Positions 16,009-24,006 of a stretch of 64,000 bases of DNA are shown here, piece by piece. Position 1 is the stretch's first letter. Every line of letters starts with the position of its first letter. Location: assembly GCF_001679005.1 (NCBI RefSeq), contig NZ_LXTW01000032.1:248001-312000 (forward strand), read 5' to 3'. The notes beneath the pieces are model-generated. The model was not told the DNA's origin and made no database searches. It saw nothing but the letters and a program-made list of their open reading frames with translations. The position numbers were made by a program, and so were the translations under genes. The stretch comes from Moraxella nonliquefaciens. Lineage in GTDB: Bacteria > Pseudomonadota > Gammaproteobacteria > Pseudomonadales > Moraxellaceae.

Positions 16009-17322
16009 TTACTTTTCACGCATATTGTCATCTTTGGGTTGATTTTGCAGGCTTGCTTTTAACACTTCATCAAACTCTTTTGAGAGTTTCTCATTACTCT
16101 CATCATGAGGCATGACAAATTCCACATCACTTCTAAATCCTGTTTCCATCAGGTTTACCGCCACACTCAGTGCTGATTTATTTTCATACAGTATGGCATA
16201 TAAAGCATGAGTGATGGGCATATACACACCCAATTTTTTTGCCTGTTCTTCTACCTGAGCGATGGTATTGACCCCTTCGGCGGTTTGTCCTAACTTTTTA
16301 AGGGCACTGTCAAGGGTGATGCCCTTGCCAAGCATGTTACCAATTTGATAATTTCGGCTTAGCGTGGAATTGCAGGTTGCGTATAAATCCCCCACGCCTG
16401 ACAGCCCCAAAAAAGTCAAGGGGTTTGCCCCCAAATTCACCCCAAATCGGCTCATCTCTGCCAATGCACGAGTTAGGAGCATGGCCTTGGTATTCTCTCC
16501 CACACCATAGGCATTCGCCATACCCATGGCCAGAGCATAGATATTTTTTAATGCACCGCCAAGCTCCACACCCTTGACATCATCGGAGGCAAACACCCGA
16601 AAAAACGCACTATGTAGTGCTGTCTGTACCGCTACTCTGAGTGGCTCGGACGGACTGGCGATGACGCTGGCGGACGGCATGTTATTCATGATTTCAAGGG
16701 CAAGGTTGGGGCCACTCATCACCCCAAAATTCACCTGTGGTAATTCATCCTTAATGATATCACTCATTAGGGCAAACGTGCCTTTTTCTATGCCTTTGGT
16801 CAAAGATACCACCGCCTGATGGGTGATGTGAGGGCGAATTTTTTGTAGGGTCTCACGCACCGCCGAGCTTGGCACTGCCACAAAGATGATGTCTTTGTTT
16901 TTGACCGACTGTGCCAAATCATGGCTAAATGTCAGATGAGGGCTTAGCACATGATTGGGCAGATATTTTTTGTTAATATAGGTCTTTTGTAAGGCTTTGA
17001 CCGTCTTTTTATCACGCACCCACAGGGTCGTCTCACAACCGTTTTTGGCGGATAAATTCGCCATTGCTGTACCAAAACTGCCACCACCAAGCACCACGAT
17101 ACGTAAGGGCGTGTCTGTGTCTTTATCCACATGAATGCCAAGTGTGTCAAGGTCTGTTTGTTTTTTGCGTTTTTTGGTAAAGTGGGCAAGGTTTGCCAAA
17201 AGCCCACCTTCGGATTCGGATTTTTCAAGCAAATGACGGGCTTCTTCTAAGCCTTGATTGATACTTTGGCTTGCTACATCTACAATTTTTTTGACTTTGG
17301 GATTGTCTTTTGGCAATTTCAT
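16009..17322 (-). CDS. gpsA: NAD(P)-dependent glycerol-3-phosphate dehydrogenase
   Basis: 437 residues against about 339 for E. coli GpsA. It makes sn-glycerol-3-phosphate from dihydroxyacetone phosphate for phospholipid synthesis. The Rossmann motif V-V-L-G-G-G-S-F-G-T-A starts near residue 74; the catalytic lysine lies in G-A-L-K-N-I-Y-A-L. The first 70 or so residues (K-V-K-K-I-V-D-V-A-S-Q-S, then K-K-R-K-K-Q-T-D) are an extra charged helical extension of unknown role. Start ATG with AAGGA upstream. A C-terminal tail rich in Glu, Lys and Asp is also longer than usual. Confidence 0.96.
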   Translation of the reverse strand: MKLPKDNPKVKKIVDVASQSINQGLEEARHLLEKSESEGGLLANLAHFTKKRKKQTDLDTLGIHVDKDTDTPLRIVVLGGGSFGTAMANLSAKNGCETTLWVRDKKTVKALQKTYINKKYLPNHVLSPHLTFSHDLAQSVKNKDIIFVAVPSSAVRETLQKIRPHITHQAVVSLTKGIEKGTFALMSDIIKDELPQVNFGVMSGPNLALEIMNNMPSASVIASPSEPLRVAVQTALHSAFFRVFASDDVKGVELGGALKNIYALAMGMANAYGVGENTKAMLLTRALAEMSRFGVNLGANPLTFLGLSGVGDLYATCNSTLSRNYQIGNMLGKGITLDSALKKLGQTAEGVNTIAQVEEQAKKLGVYMPITHALYAILYENKSALSVAVNLMETGFRSDVEFVMPHDESNEKLSKEFDEVLKASLQNQPKDDNMREK

Positions 17323-17389
17323 GGTATTTTTATCCTTGAATGACTTTTTTGGATAATGATTTTTATCTGTTCATTTTCTATATTTTGAC

Positions 17390-17962
17390 TCATTGATAAA
17401 AATGAACAAATTGTGCCAAATCTACCGCTTCACGCTTGGGCATGACAACATCGCTTGACCCAACATAAATAAATCCACAGACAGTATTATCATCACTGAC
17501 ACCAAAATAATCTTTGATGGCAGGCGTGTTACACAAATCACCTGTTCGCCATACCGTTTGGTAGCCCATGCTTTGTAAGGCAAGTAGTAGGTTTTGTACC
17601 ACTGCCCCTACACACAAAAGTTGTTCAAATTGTGGTACTTTTGGGTGCTGTTTATAATCGGTTGCCACCGTGATAATCATGGGGGCTCGTTTTGGCATAT
17701 TAATAAGTTTGGTGCGTGCGATGTCATCTAGGCTTTTTTTGTCCGCTTTGGCGTTATCAAGCCCTGCTTGTAACAGTACCTGACCAAAATCATCAAGGGT
17801 TTTGCCTGTCATGACACTAAAACGGTAAGGGCGTAATACCTTATGGTCAGGGGCACTCATTGCACATGCTAGGGCACTGTTTAGCTCATCATGGCTTGGC
17901 ATGGGTAGAGATAAATTGCCAATACTGCGTCTGGTGTGAATGAGATGGATTAAATCGTTCAT
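17390..17962 (-). CDS. Nitroreductase family protein (YdjA-like)
   Basis: 190 residues. FMN-dependent nitroreductase fold with N-terminal T-R-R-S-I-G (flavin phosphate contact), A-P-D-H-K-V-L-R-P-Y-R-F and the C-terminal G-F-I-Y-V-G segment. Length and order match E. coli YdjA, a small NAD(P)H-dependent flavoprotein whose physiological substrate is not settled. It ends 67 bases before gpsA starts, on the same strand, and follows the decayed methyltransferase by 23 bases. Confidence 0.88.
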   Translation of the reverse strand: MNDLIHLIHTRRSIGNLSLPMPSHDELNSALACAMSAPDHKVLRPYRFSVMTGKTLDDFGQVLLQAGLDNAKADKKSLDDIARTKLINMPKRAPMIITVATDYKQHPKVPQFEQLLCVGAVVQNLLLALQSMGYQTVWRTGDLCNTPAIKDYFGVSDDNTVCGFIYVGSSDVVMPKREAVDLAQFVHFYQ

Positions 17963-17985
17963 GGGTTTCTCATTTAAAATAAAGA

Positions 17986-18711
17986 TTATTGTTGAACTTG
18001 TTCATATTGGTGTCTGTTATCAAGAATTTCTAATCTTAGCCTTGCAATATTATCAATAGTAGCAGTATAACCATATTTTAATAATGTTTGAATGGCTTCT
18101 GGATTATTTTTGATGGGTTTAACAATTTGGCATAACAAAAAGCATCTGTTGTACCCATCTTCTAGATTGCATTCAATGACTGCCTGAGCAGTTGTGCCAC
18201 TGCCTGCAAAATAATCCATGACAACATCATCATCAGAGGTGCAAAGTTTGATAAAGTATTTTATCATTTGAACAGGTTTTGCAGTTTTAAACATATGCCC
18301 TAAGCCTAATTTTTCCAAATCATGCTTACCTTGCCTTGAATAAAAATTAAGAATGCTCATTGCACTGTCTTTACTATCAATCAACAGATGTTTCTCATAA
18401 GGTCTGCCATCTTTAAAAATGAGTTTATTTTCATGATAAAGTTGTATAAATTTTTCTTTTGATGACCAACCACGAGTTTTTAAAGCTGGTAAATGTATAT
18501 TAATCTCTGGAATGTCTAAATCATGCGGTCTTGATGGTGTGGATAAATCTTTGGCAAAACAAATATCACCATTTTCGTCTACAATAGAATAATTTTTTAT
18601 CCAACGAAGCATCTCATCATTATAATATTTAAGTTTATTTTTTAGTAAACTGTTAGCACTGATAATACCATTCTTCTTAAATTCACTTTTCACCATTTGG
18701 CATAATGGCAA
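17986..18711 (-). pseudogene. C-terminal remnant of a DNA adenine methyltransferase (Mod-like)
   Basis: About 230 residues are left. The S-adenosylmethionine-binding motif D-Y-F-A-G-S-G-T-T (about residue 168) is present, and the region before it (Y-S-R-Q-G-K-H-D-L-E-K-L-G-L-G, then K-P-V-Q-M-I-K-Y-F-I-K) is typical of type III Mod and related type II beta-class methyltransferases. In that class the catalytic D-P-P-Y motif lies nearer the N-terminus. It is missing here, and only a TTG start is available, so the protein should be inactive. The upstream fragment is the probable partner nuclease. Together they are a decayed restriction-modification locus. Confidence 0.75.
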
Positions 18712-19133
18712 GATGATTTAACGATAGCTTGGTATATCAATACGACACTCAAAGCCAAAAACATTTTTTTGTCCATAAAAGCTTCGGCTTTTTCTTCACT
18801 TGTATCATTAAAAGTCATTCTTCAACTTTTTGCAGATAAAGATGCTTGCTTAACCTCTAAATATATATTCTCATGGTGAGATTTTTTGGCATCAAAACCA
18901 TGTTTTTGGGTATTTACTAATTCAAAATTTAAATAACTGGCAATCAAACTGTCTTTATATTCGTTAAAGAAAGTATCATTATCTAATTTTTTGAATTCTT
19001 CTTGAATTTTTAATAAAGGGGCTATGGCGGATGTGGTTTGAGTTAAAAACTCTCTATTAGTTAAAAACTCTCTATTAATAGGTTCAAAATGACCTTGATT
19101 AAAAATGGCTAATGATTGATTTTTAAAATTCAT
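18690..19133 (-). pseudogene. Broken restriction-endonuclease-like gene
   Basis: ATG at 19133 opens 103 residues ending at TGA 18822-18824. Reading through this stop in the same frame gives R-M-T-F-N-D-T-S-E-E-K-A-E-A-F-M-D-K-K, which looks like true continuation, so the stop is probably a Trp (TGG) to TGA change after A-K-S. A shift at the following A7 run would instead give N-V-F-G-F-E-C-R and a TAA near 18721. Residues 80-97 (F-D-A-K-K then Y-L-E-V-K-Q-A-S) look like a PD-(D/E)xK nuclease core. N-R-E-F-L-T is duplicated. The nuclease call is inference from this motif and from the neighbouring methyltransferase remnant. Confidence 0.55.
19041..19076. repeat. 18-bp tandem duplication in the nuclease remnant
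   Basis: Two exact copies of an 18-base unit (19041-19058 and 19059-19076), giving the repeated N-R-E-F-L-T peptide. A recent slippage duplication in a gene no longer under selection. Confidence 0.85.
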
Positions 19134-19137
19134 TGTC

Positions 19138-20235
19138 TTATTCCATCCGATGCTCTTCTGATAAATAATCCTCCGATTGCATTTCAAGCAGGCGTGAACG
19201 TGTTCTTTCAATCTCAAAGGCAAGTTTTTCACCTTGATACAAGTCCAAAATGGACTGCTCAGCACGCACAAGGAGTTTGACACGACGGTCATAAAACTCA
19301 TCCACCAAATAAATAAAGCGTCTGGTTGGGTCCATCAATGTATCAGTTAATGCAGGCACATTGTCCACCATGACCGTATCAAAATCACTGGCAATCTCAA
19401 TAAAATCAGATGCTGAACGAGGTTGCATACACACATCCCTAAAATTTACCAAAAGCATGGTCTCGGTACGCTTGATGATAGAAATCTCACGCCCACCAAT
19501 AATGATGGGGTCTTTTACTACTTTTTGACCACTGGCAAGCGTATCAAATCGCTTGGACAGCCAGTCTTTGGTATCATCTGTTAGAGGTGATGAGTAGAGT
19601 TTGGCTTGCTTTAATAGCCTTAGCCGATAATCCACGCCTGCATCAATATTCATCACGGTTGTGTGTGTTTCAACTTGATGGATGGCGGGCAAAAAACGAT
19701 GACGATGAATGCCATTTTTATACAGCCCAGATGGTTCAATATTAGAGGTTGCCACAAGGGTAATGCCACGCTCAAAGAGCATGGTGAATAAATCACCCAA
19801 AATCATGGCATCTGATACGTTTGATACAAAAAACTCATCAAAACAAATAACAACTGCCTCACCATGAATGATGTCCGCCACTTTTTGCAAGGGGTCAGAT
19901 TGCCCTTGTAATTTGACAAGTTCAGATTGCACTCGTTTCATAAAATGATGAAAATGCAGTCGCATTTTTCGCTCTATTGGCAAGCTGTCATAAAACATAT
20001 CCATAAGCCACGTCTTGCCACGCCCAACACCGCCCCACATATATAAGCCTTTGGGAGCTGTGGGTTTGGATTTGAACAGGCTGGCAAAAAATCCTTGATT
20101 TGTATTTTGGTTTGCTATGATTTCATGGTGCAATTTGTCAAGATAGGCAACTGCCTTTGCTTGTACGTCATCGTGACTAAAATTGCCTGTGGCTAGGGCT
20201 TCATCATAGCGTTTTTGGGGGGATAAATTGGTCAT
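19138..20235 (-). CDS. zapE: Cell division protein ZapE (AFG1-like ATPase)
   Basis: 365 residues, normal for ZapE/YhcM. P-loop ATPase with Walker A G-G-V-G-R-G-K-T (about 66-73) and Walker B V-V-I-C-F-D-E-F (about 128), then the AFG1-type R-F-I-Y-L-V-D-E-F-Y-D-R segment. In E. coli it associates with FtsZ at the division ring under stress. Its start overlaps the end of the membrane protein gene upstream by 32 bases, so the two are probably cotranscribed. It stops four bases before the decayed restriction gene. Confidence 0.95.
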   Translation of the reverse strand: MTNLSPQKRYDEALATGNFSHDDVQAKAVAYLDKLHHEIIANQNTNQGFFASLFKSKPTAPKGLYMWGGVGRGKTWLMDMFYDSLPIERKMRLHFHHFMKRVQSELVKLQGQSDPLQKVADIIHGEAVVICFDEFFVSNVSDAMILGDLFTMLFERGITLVATSNIEPSGLYKNGIHRHRFLPAIHQVETHTTVMNIDAGVDYRLRLLKQAKLYSSPLTDDTKDWLSKRFDTLASGQKVVKDPIIIGGREISIIKRTETMLLVNFRDVCMQPRSASDFIEIASDFDTVMVDNVPALTDTLMDPTRRFIYLVDEFYDRRVKLLVRAEQSILDLYQGEKLAFEIERTRSRLLEMQSEDYLSEEHRME

Positions 20236-20758
20236 TATTTTTCCTTAATTTAAGCTCATTTTGTGAATGTTTTTCGGCAACCAAATAAGAATGTATGATT
20301 TTATAAACGGTCAAAAATAACAACGAACACGTACACACAATTATCATAAATACCGAATGCCAATGGCTTGGTACGCCATGTTGTAACTGTGTTTTAAATA
20401 AATTGATGTGCGGTTTGTCTTTTAAATAATACACTTCGACAGTATCGCCCAAAGGCTTACCACAAGACATTCCAACAGATTTGATGTACCTTTTACCATT
20501 CACATCAAAACGATAAAATCTTGTGGCATTCTTTCCACAATGTTCACGGTAGGACGTGGCTAATATCAACACGCCATTGTCTTTTAATAACTCATGTTTC
20601 TTTATGGTTTTTTGCTGATTGTGATAAGCAATCCCACAAAGCACGGCAATTATCAAAGCAGTAATCAAAACCACCACCCAACATAACGCTTTATTGCTTG
20701 TTATTAAAGCAAACACTTCGCCGAGACTGACTTTATTTGGGTCTTTTGATTTTGACAT
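20204..20758 (-). CDS. Small two-helix membrane protein of unknown function
   Basis: 184 residues with helices at about 26-46 and 132-153 and a soluble part between them holding two conserved-looking cysteines (R-E-H-C-G-K and G-M-S-C-G-K). The layout (helix, beta-rich region with Y-R-F-D-V-N-G-K-R-Y, then V-E-V-Y-Y-L-K-D-K-P) resembles DUF3592-type proteins, but I cannot confirm the family. It overlaps zapE by 32 bases and begins 3 bases after the hydrolase gene ends. The real start could be the ATG at 20758, which follows the hydrolase stop closely. Confidence 0.65.
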   Translation of the reverse strand: MSKSKDPNKVSLGEVFALITSNKALCWVVVLITALIIAVLCGIAYHNQQKTIKKHELLKDNGVLILATSYREHCGKNATRFYRFDVNGKRYIKSVGMSCGKPLGDTVEVYYLKDKPHINLFKTQLQHGVPSHWHSVFMIIVCTCSLLFLTVYKIIHSYLVAEKHSQNELKLRKNNDQFIPPKTL

Positions 20759-20761
20759 GGT

Positions 20762-21388
20762 TTATTTTTCAATCAATTCTTTTAACTCACTAAGTCGCCC
20801 ATGAAAAAAGTGGCTCGCCCCTGTCATCACTTTACTGCGTATGCCAAACTCATCGGCAAAATCCGCCATACTGCTTGGGCGAACAAACTCGTCTTGGTCG
20901 CCATAGATGACAAGCGTATCTGTCGGCAATTTAAGACCTGTCAAGTCATTTCTCTCCACAGACGGGGCGATGAGCGTGAGTTTTTGCAGATTAACATCTC
21001 TATCCGTCAACACCTTATCCGCCACACGGCATGCAATAAATCCACCAAAAGAGAAACCAGCAAGCCACAGTACTTTGGCAGAGGTTTGTTTTAATGCCCA
21101 ATCAAGCACGCATAGGCTGTCCAAATACTCGCCATTGCCATACTCAATCTCACCACTTGACCGCCCCACTCCACGATAATTAAATCGCACAGTGTCCATG
21201 CCAGATTTTTTACAAAAGCGGTATAGGGTCGTAACGACCTTATTATTCATCGTTCCTCCTGCTTTGGGGTTGGGATGACAAATCAGAGCAAGTGTGTCCG
21301 ACTTTGTCCAATGAGCATCCACTTCAAGTACAGCGTCATTGTTTATATGCTTGGCAGGTATTAAAGTTGTTGGTTTTAGAGTGTTCAT
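20762..21388 (-). CDS. Alpha/beta hydrolase, dienelactone-hydrolase-like
   Basis: 208 residues from ATG 21388. Motifs of a small serine hydrolase family often annotated as alpha/beta hydrolase: C-H-P-N-P-K-A-G-G-T-M-N-N-K-V (oxyanion region), R-F-N-Y-R-G-V-G-R-S-S-G, nucleophile elbow G-F-S-F-G-G (about residue 107), acid residue in G-D-Q-D-E-F-V and catalytic histidine in G-A-S-H-F-F-H. Substrate unknown. A -10 TATAAT at 21413-21418 shows that the earlier in-frame ATG at 21430 lies upstream of the transcription start. An 8-bp tandem repeat lies just upstream of the promoter. Confidence 0.85.
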   Translation of the reverse strand: MNTLKPTTLIPAKHINNDAVLEVDAHWTKSDTLALICHPNPKAGGTMNNKVVTTLYRFCKKSGMDTVRFNYRGVGRSSGEIEYGNGEYLDSLCVLDWALKQTSAKVLWLAGFSFGGFIACRVADKVLTDRDVNLQKLTLIAPSVERNDLTGLKLPTDTLVIYGDQDEFVRPSSMADFADEFGIRSKVMTGASHFFHGRLSELKELIEK

Positions 21389-21412
21389 ATTTTTAAAAGG
21401 TGAAAATGATTT

Positions 21413-21441
21413 ATTATAACATAAAAACAAAATATAGAAAA
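21413..21441 (-). promoter_or_regulatory. Predicted promoter of the hydrolase gene
   Basis: Minus-strand -10 TATAAT (21413-21418) and a weak -35 TTTTCT (21436-21441), spacer 17. The GATTTTAG repeat begins 17 bases upstream of the -35. Confidence 0.5.
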
Positions 21442-21457
21442 TGCTACTTATATAGGT

Positions 21458-21501
21458 GATTTTAGGATTTTAGGATTTTAGGATTTTAGGATTTTAGGAT
21501 T
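21458..21501. repeat. 8-bp tandem repeat GATTTTAG, 5.5 copies
   Basis: Five exact copies of GATTTTAG plus GATT. The unit is not a multiple of three and lies between genes, roughly 50 to 95 bases upstream of the predicted hydrolase transcription start. Copy number could vary by slippage. Confidence 0.95.
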
Positions 21502-21638
21502 AATTTTTGAAAACTTAAATATGATTATGTTAAATAAATTTTAAAAATAAAAATACCAAATGAGCGTGTTGAGCGTGTATTGATGGTAATTTGAGTTATT
21601 GGTATTTTAAAATGGTTTGCGATGACGTTGTCAAATAC

Positions 21639-22469
21639 TCATGACAGCTTAAACCTTGCCCAAATCGGAGCATGGTCGGATGGCTTTTCTAACCCCCTAA
21701 TATCATAACTGATTCCAGCATCCACGCAGTCTTTGATGAGTTGGTCTGTGCATAAAATATGGTCAATCCTAAGCCCTCGTTTTGGCGTGTCATCAAAGCC
21801 TTTTGAGCGGTAATCAAACCAACTAAACTCGTCTGCACTGTCAGGCTTAAACTTACGGTAAGTGTCGTGCAAATCACGACTCATTAAGGCATCATACCAC
21901 TCACGCTCTTCGGGTAAAAACGAACAAGTACCATTTTTTAGCCAGCGTTTGGCGTTTGGCTCGCCAATGCCCACATCGTTGTCATGGGGCGAGATGTTCA
22001 TATCGCCCATGATGACAAGCTCACGCCCCTGCCCTTTTAGCTCGTCAATGTAGCGGTTTAGGTCGGCATAAAAAGCACGTTTCATGGGGAATTTGGTCTC
22101 ATGTTCACGGTTTTCGCCTTGGGGAAAATAGCCGTTGATAACATCAATCTCACGCCCATTGACATCAAATCGGGCATGAATGAGCCGTCTTTGAGCATCC
22201 ACATCAGCAAAGGGAAAGCCCTTTTGCACAAAAATCGGCTCAAATTTGGACAAAATCGCCACACCATAATGTGCTTTTTGTCCAAAAAATGTTACATGAT
22301 AGCCCAAATCTATCACCTCTTGTAAGGGAAAGGCATCATCATGAACCTTAGTTTCTTGTAAACCGATAATATCCGCTCCAAGCGTATCACGTACAGCAAG
22401 CAGTTGGTGTAATCTGGCACGTAGCCCATTAATGTTAAAACTGACAAATGTGGTCATTGAAGCGGTCAT
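21639..22469 (-). CDS. xthA: Exodeoxyribonuclease III
   Basis: 276 residues, close to E. coli ExoIII (268). Mg2+-dependent 3'-5' exonuclease and AP endonuclease of base-excision repair. Visible family motifs: F-N-I-N-G-L-R-A-R, L-Q-E-T-K, G-D-M-N-I-S-P (metal and catalytic Asp/Asn), R-I-D-H-I-L (motif with Asp) and S-D-H-A-P-I at the C-terminus. The start may be ATG 22469 or ATG 22457; the second matches the common M-x-x-F-V-S-F-N-I-N-G start. Single gene with intergenic DNA on both sides. Confidence 0.96.
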   Translation of the reverse strand: MTASMTTFVSFNINGLRARLHQLLAVRDTLGADIIGLQETKVHDDAFPLQEVIDLGYHVTFFGQKAHYGVAILSKFEPIFVQKGFPFADVDAQRRLIHARFDVNGREIDVINGYFPQGENREHETKFPMKRAFYADLNRYIDELKGQGRELVIMGDMNISPHDNDVGIGEPNAKRWLKNGTCSFLPEEREWYDALMSRDLHDTYRKFKPDSADEFSWFDYRSKGFDDTPKRGLRIDHILCTDQLIKDCVDAGISYDIRGLEKPSDHAPIWARFKLS

Positions 22470-22592
22470 TTACAATGGCTCTTAAAAAATAATGACATAT
22501 GATGGGGGCAAATACTCAAATACAAAGGGTACGGCTTAAATAAATGACACAGTCAAGTGCATTCAAACCAAATTTGGCTCAAAATATAACTG

Positions 22593-22633
22593 TTTGTATA
22601 AAAATACAAATAATTTATCATAAAAAATTATGA
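22593..22633. promoter_or_regulatory. Two palindromes upstream of the second Nramp-like gene
   Basis: TTTGTAT-AAAA-ATACAAA (22593-22610) and TCATAA-AAAA-TTATGA (22618-22633), both perfect, followed by a -10-like TATAAT at 22644-22649. They sit where a regulator would control the promoter. The regulator is unknown; the sites do not match Fur or MntR consensus. Confidence 0.45.
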
Positions 22634-22702
22634 AATAATAAGATATAATATGTTAATATTCAAAAACTTTATTTTCTACTTTATGTTTACTTTGGGGTAA
22701 TT

Positions 22703-23930
22703 ATGGCAATTGGCATTAACTGGAAAGCCTTTGGGCCAGGTATTTTGATTGCATCTGCCGCCATTGGTGGTTCACACTTGATCGCATCAACACAGGCGGG
22801 GGCGTTATATGGTTGGCAACTTGCCATCATCATTTTATTGGCAAACTTTTTTAAATACCCCTTTTTTTCGCTTTGCCACCGACTACGCTTATGAAACGGG
22901 TGAGAGTCTCATTGCAGGCTACGCCAAAAAGTCTAAATTTTATCTTTGGGCATTTTTCATTCTATCCATGATATCAGGCATGATCAGTACAGGGGCTGTG
23001 GTACTGCTGACAGCGGTGATTTTAAGTTATATGCTCCCCTTTGAACTCTCCACAGTTGTACTGTCGGCGGTGATGGTGGTGGCATCTTGGACATTGCTCA
23101 TCTTTGGGCATTTTCGGATGCTTGATAATGTGACCAAATGGATCATTATTTTGCTGACCGTTACGACCATCTTGGCAGTCATCATCGCAGGGGTAAAAGC
23201 ACCACCACCTGCCCATGACTTTGTGGCAGTATCACCGTTTAACATGGCAGGACTTTCCTTCATCATCGCCTTGATGGGCTGGATGCCAACACCATTAGAA
23301 TTCTCCGTCATCTCATCGGTATGGACATCCAAAAAAATTCGTGATGACCATCCAACACATGAACAAGGCTTGCTTGACTTTAATGTCGGCTATCTTAGCT
23401 CTGCCATTTTGGCGTTATTTTTCTTGGCTTTGGGAGTGTTTGTCCAATATGGCACAGGACAAGAAATTGCCATGCAGGGCAGTGCTTATATCGGACAGCT
23501 CATCAATATGTACACCAACACCATTGGCGAATGGTCAAGAGGTTTGGTAACATTCATCGCCTTTTTGTGTATGTTTGGCACAATAATCACGTGTGTGGAT
23601 GGCTATGGGCGTGCCAATGCCGAATGTTTTGCACTCATCAGCGGACACAAATCAACAGGCAAAATCACGTCATTTTGGACGACGGTTACCGCCATCACAG
23701 GTTTTGGGCTCATTACATTTTTTATGGGGCAGATGGCAACCTTGCTCAAATTTGCGATGATTTCAGCCTTTGTTACTGCACCCATTTTTGCCTATCTTAA
23801 TTACTCACTCATCAAAAGTCATGGCAAGAAATACTCACCTATGATGAACATTTATGCCATCTGTGGCATTGTGTTTTTGGCAGGGTTTACCGTACTGTTT
23901 TTATTACAATTTTTTCAAATTATCGGCTAG
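22703..23930 (+). pseudogene. Nramp-family-like metal transporter with an internal frameshift
   Basis: Paralogue of the gene at the window start, with strong similarity along its whole length. The first frame (M-A-I-G-I-N-W-K-A-F-G-P-G) runs from 22703 and breaks at C4T7 (22858-22868). With six T residues it would continue K-Y-P-F-F-R-F-A-T-D-Y-A-Y-E-T-G-E-S-L into the second frame, giving about 408 residues. Transmembrane segment 1 reads A-A-I-G-G-S-H-L where classical Nramp has D-P-G-N, and segment 6 reads M-P-T-P-L-E instead of M-P-H. The break may be a real mutation, a switchable tract or a sequencing error. Confidence 0.8.
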
Positions 23931-23962
23931 GATGCTTAAACTGATTTTTAAGACAATCATCA

Positions 23963-23988
23963 AAAAACCAGTCGCCTGACTGGTTTTT
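23963..23988. terminator. Bidirectional terminator between the Nramp-like gene and the ABC operon
   Basis: Perfect 11-bp stem AAAAACCAGTC / GACTGGTTTTT with a GCCT loop between convergent genes. Confidence 0.88.
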
Positions 23989-24006
23989 GTTTGGTCAATG
24001 TTAAAG

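Noticed and set aside
21458..21501. Could the GATTTTAG repeat be a CRISPR array?
   Set aside because: The unit is 8 bases with no spacers, so it is a microsatellite.
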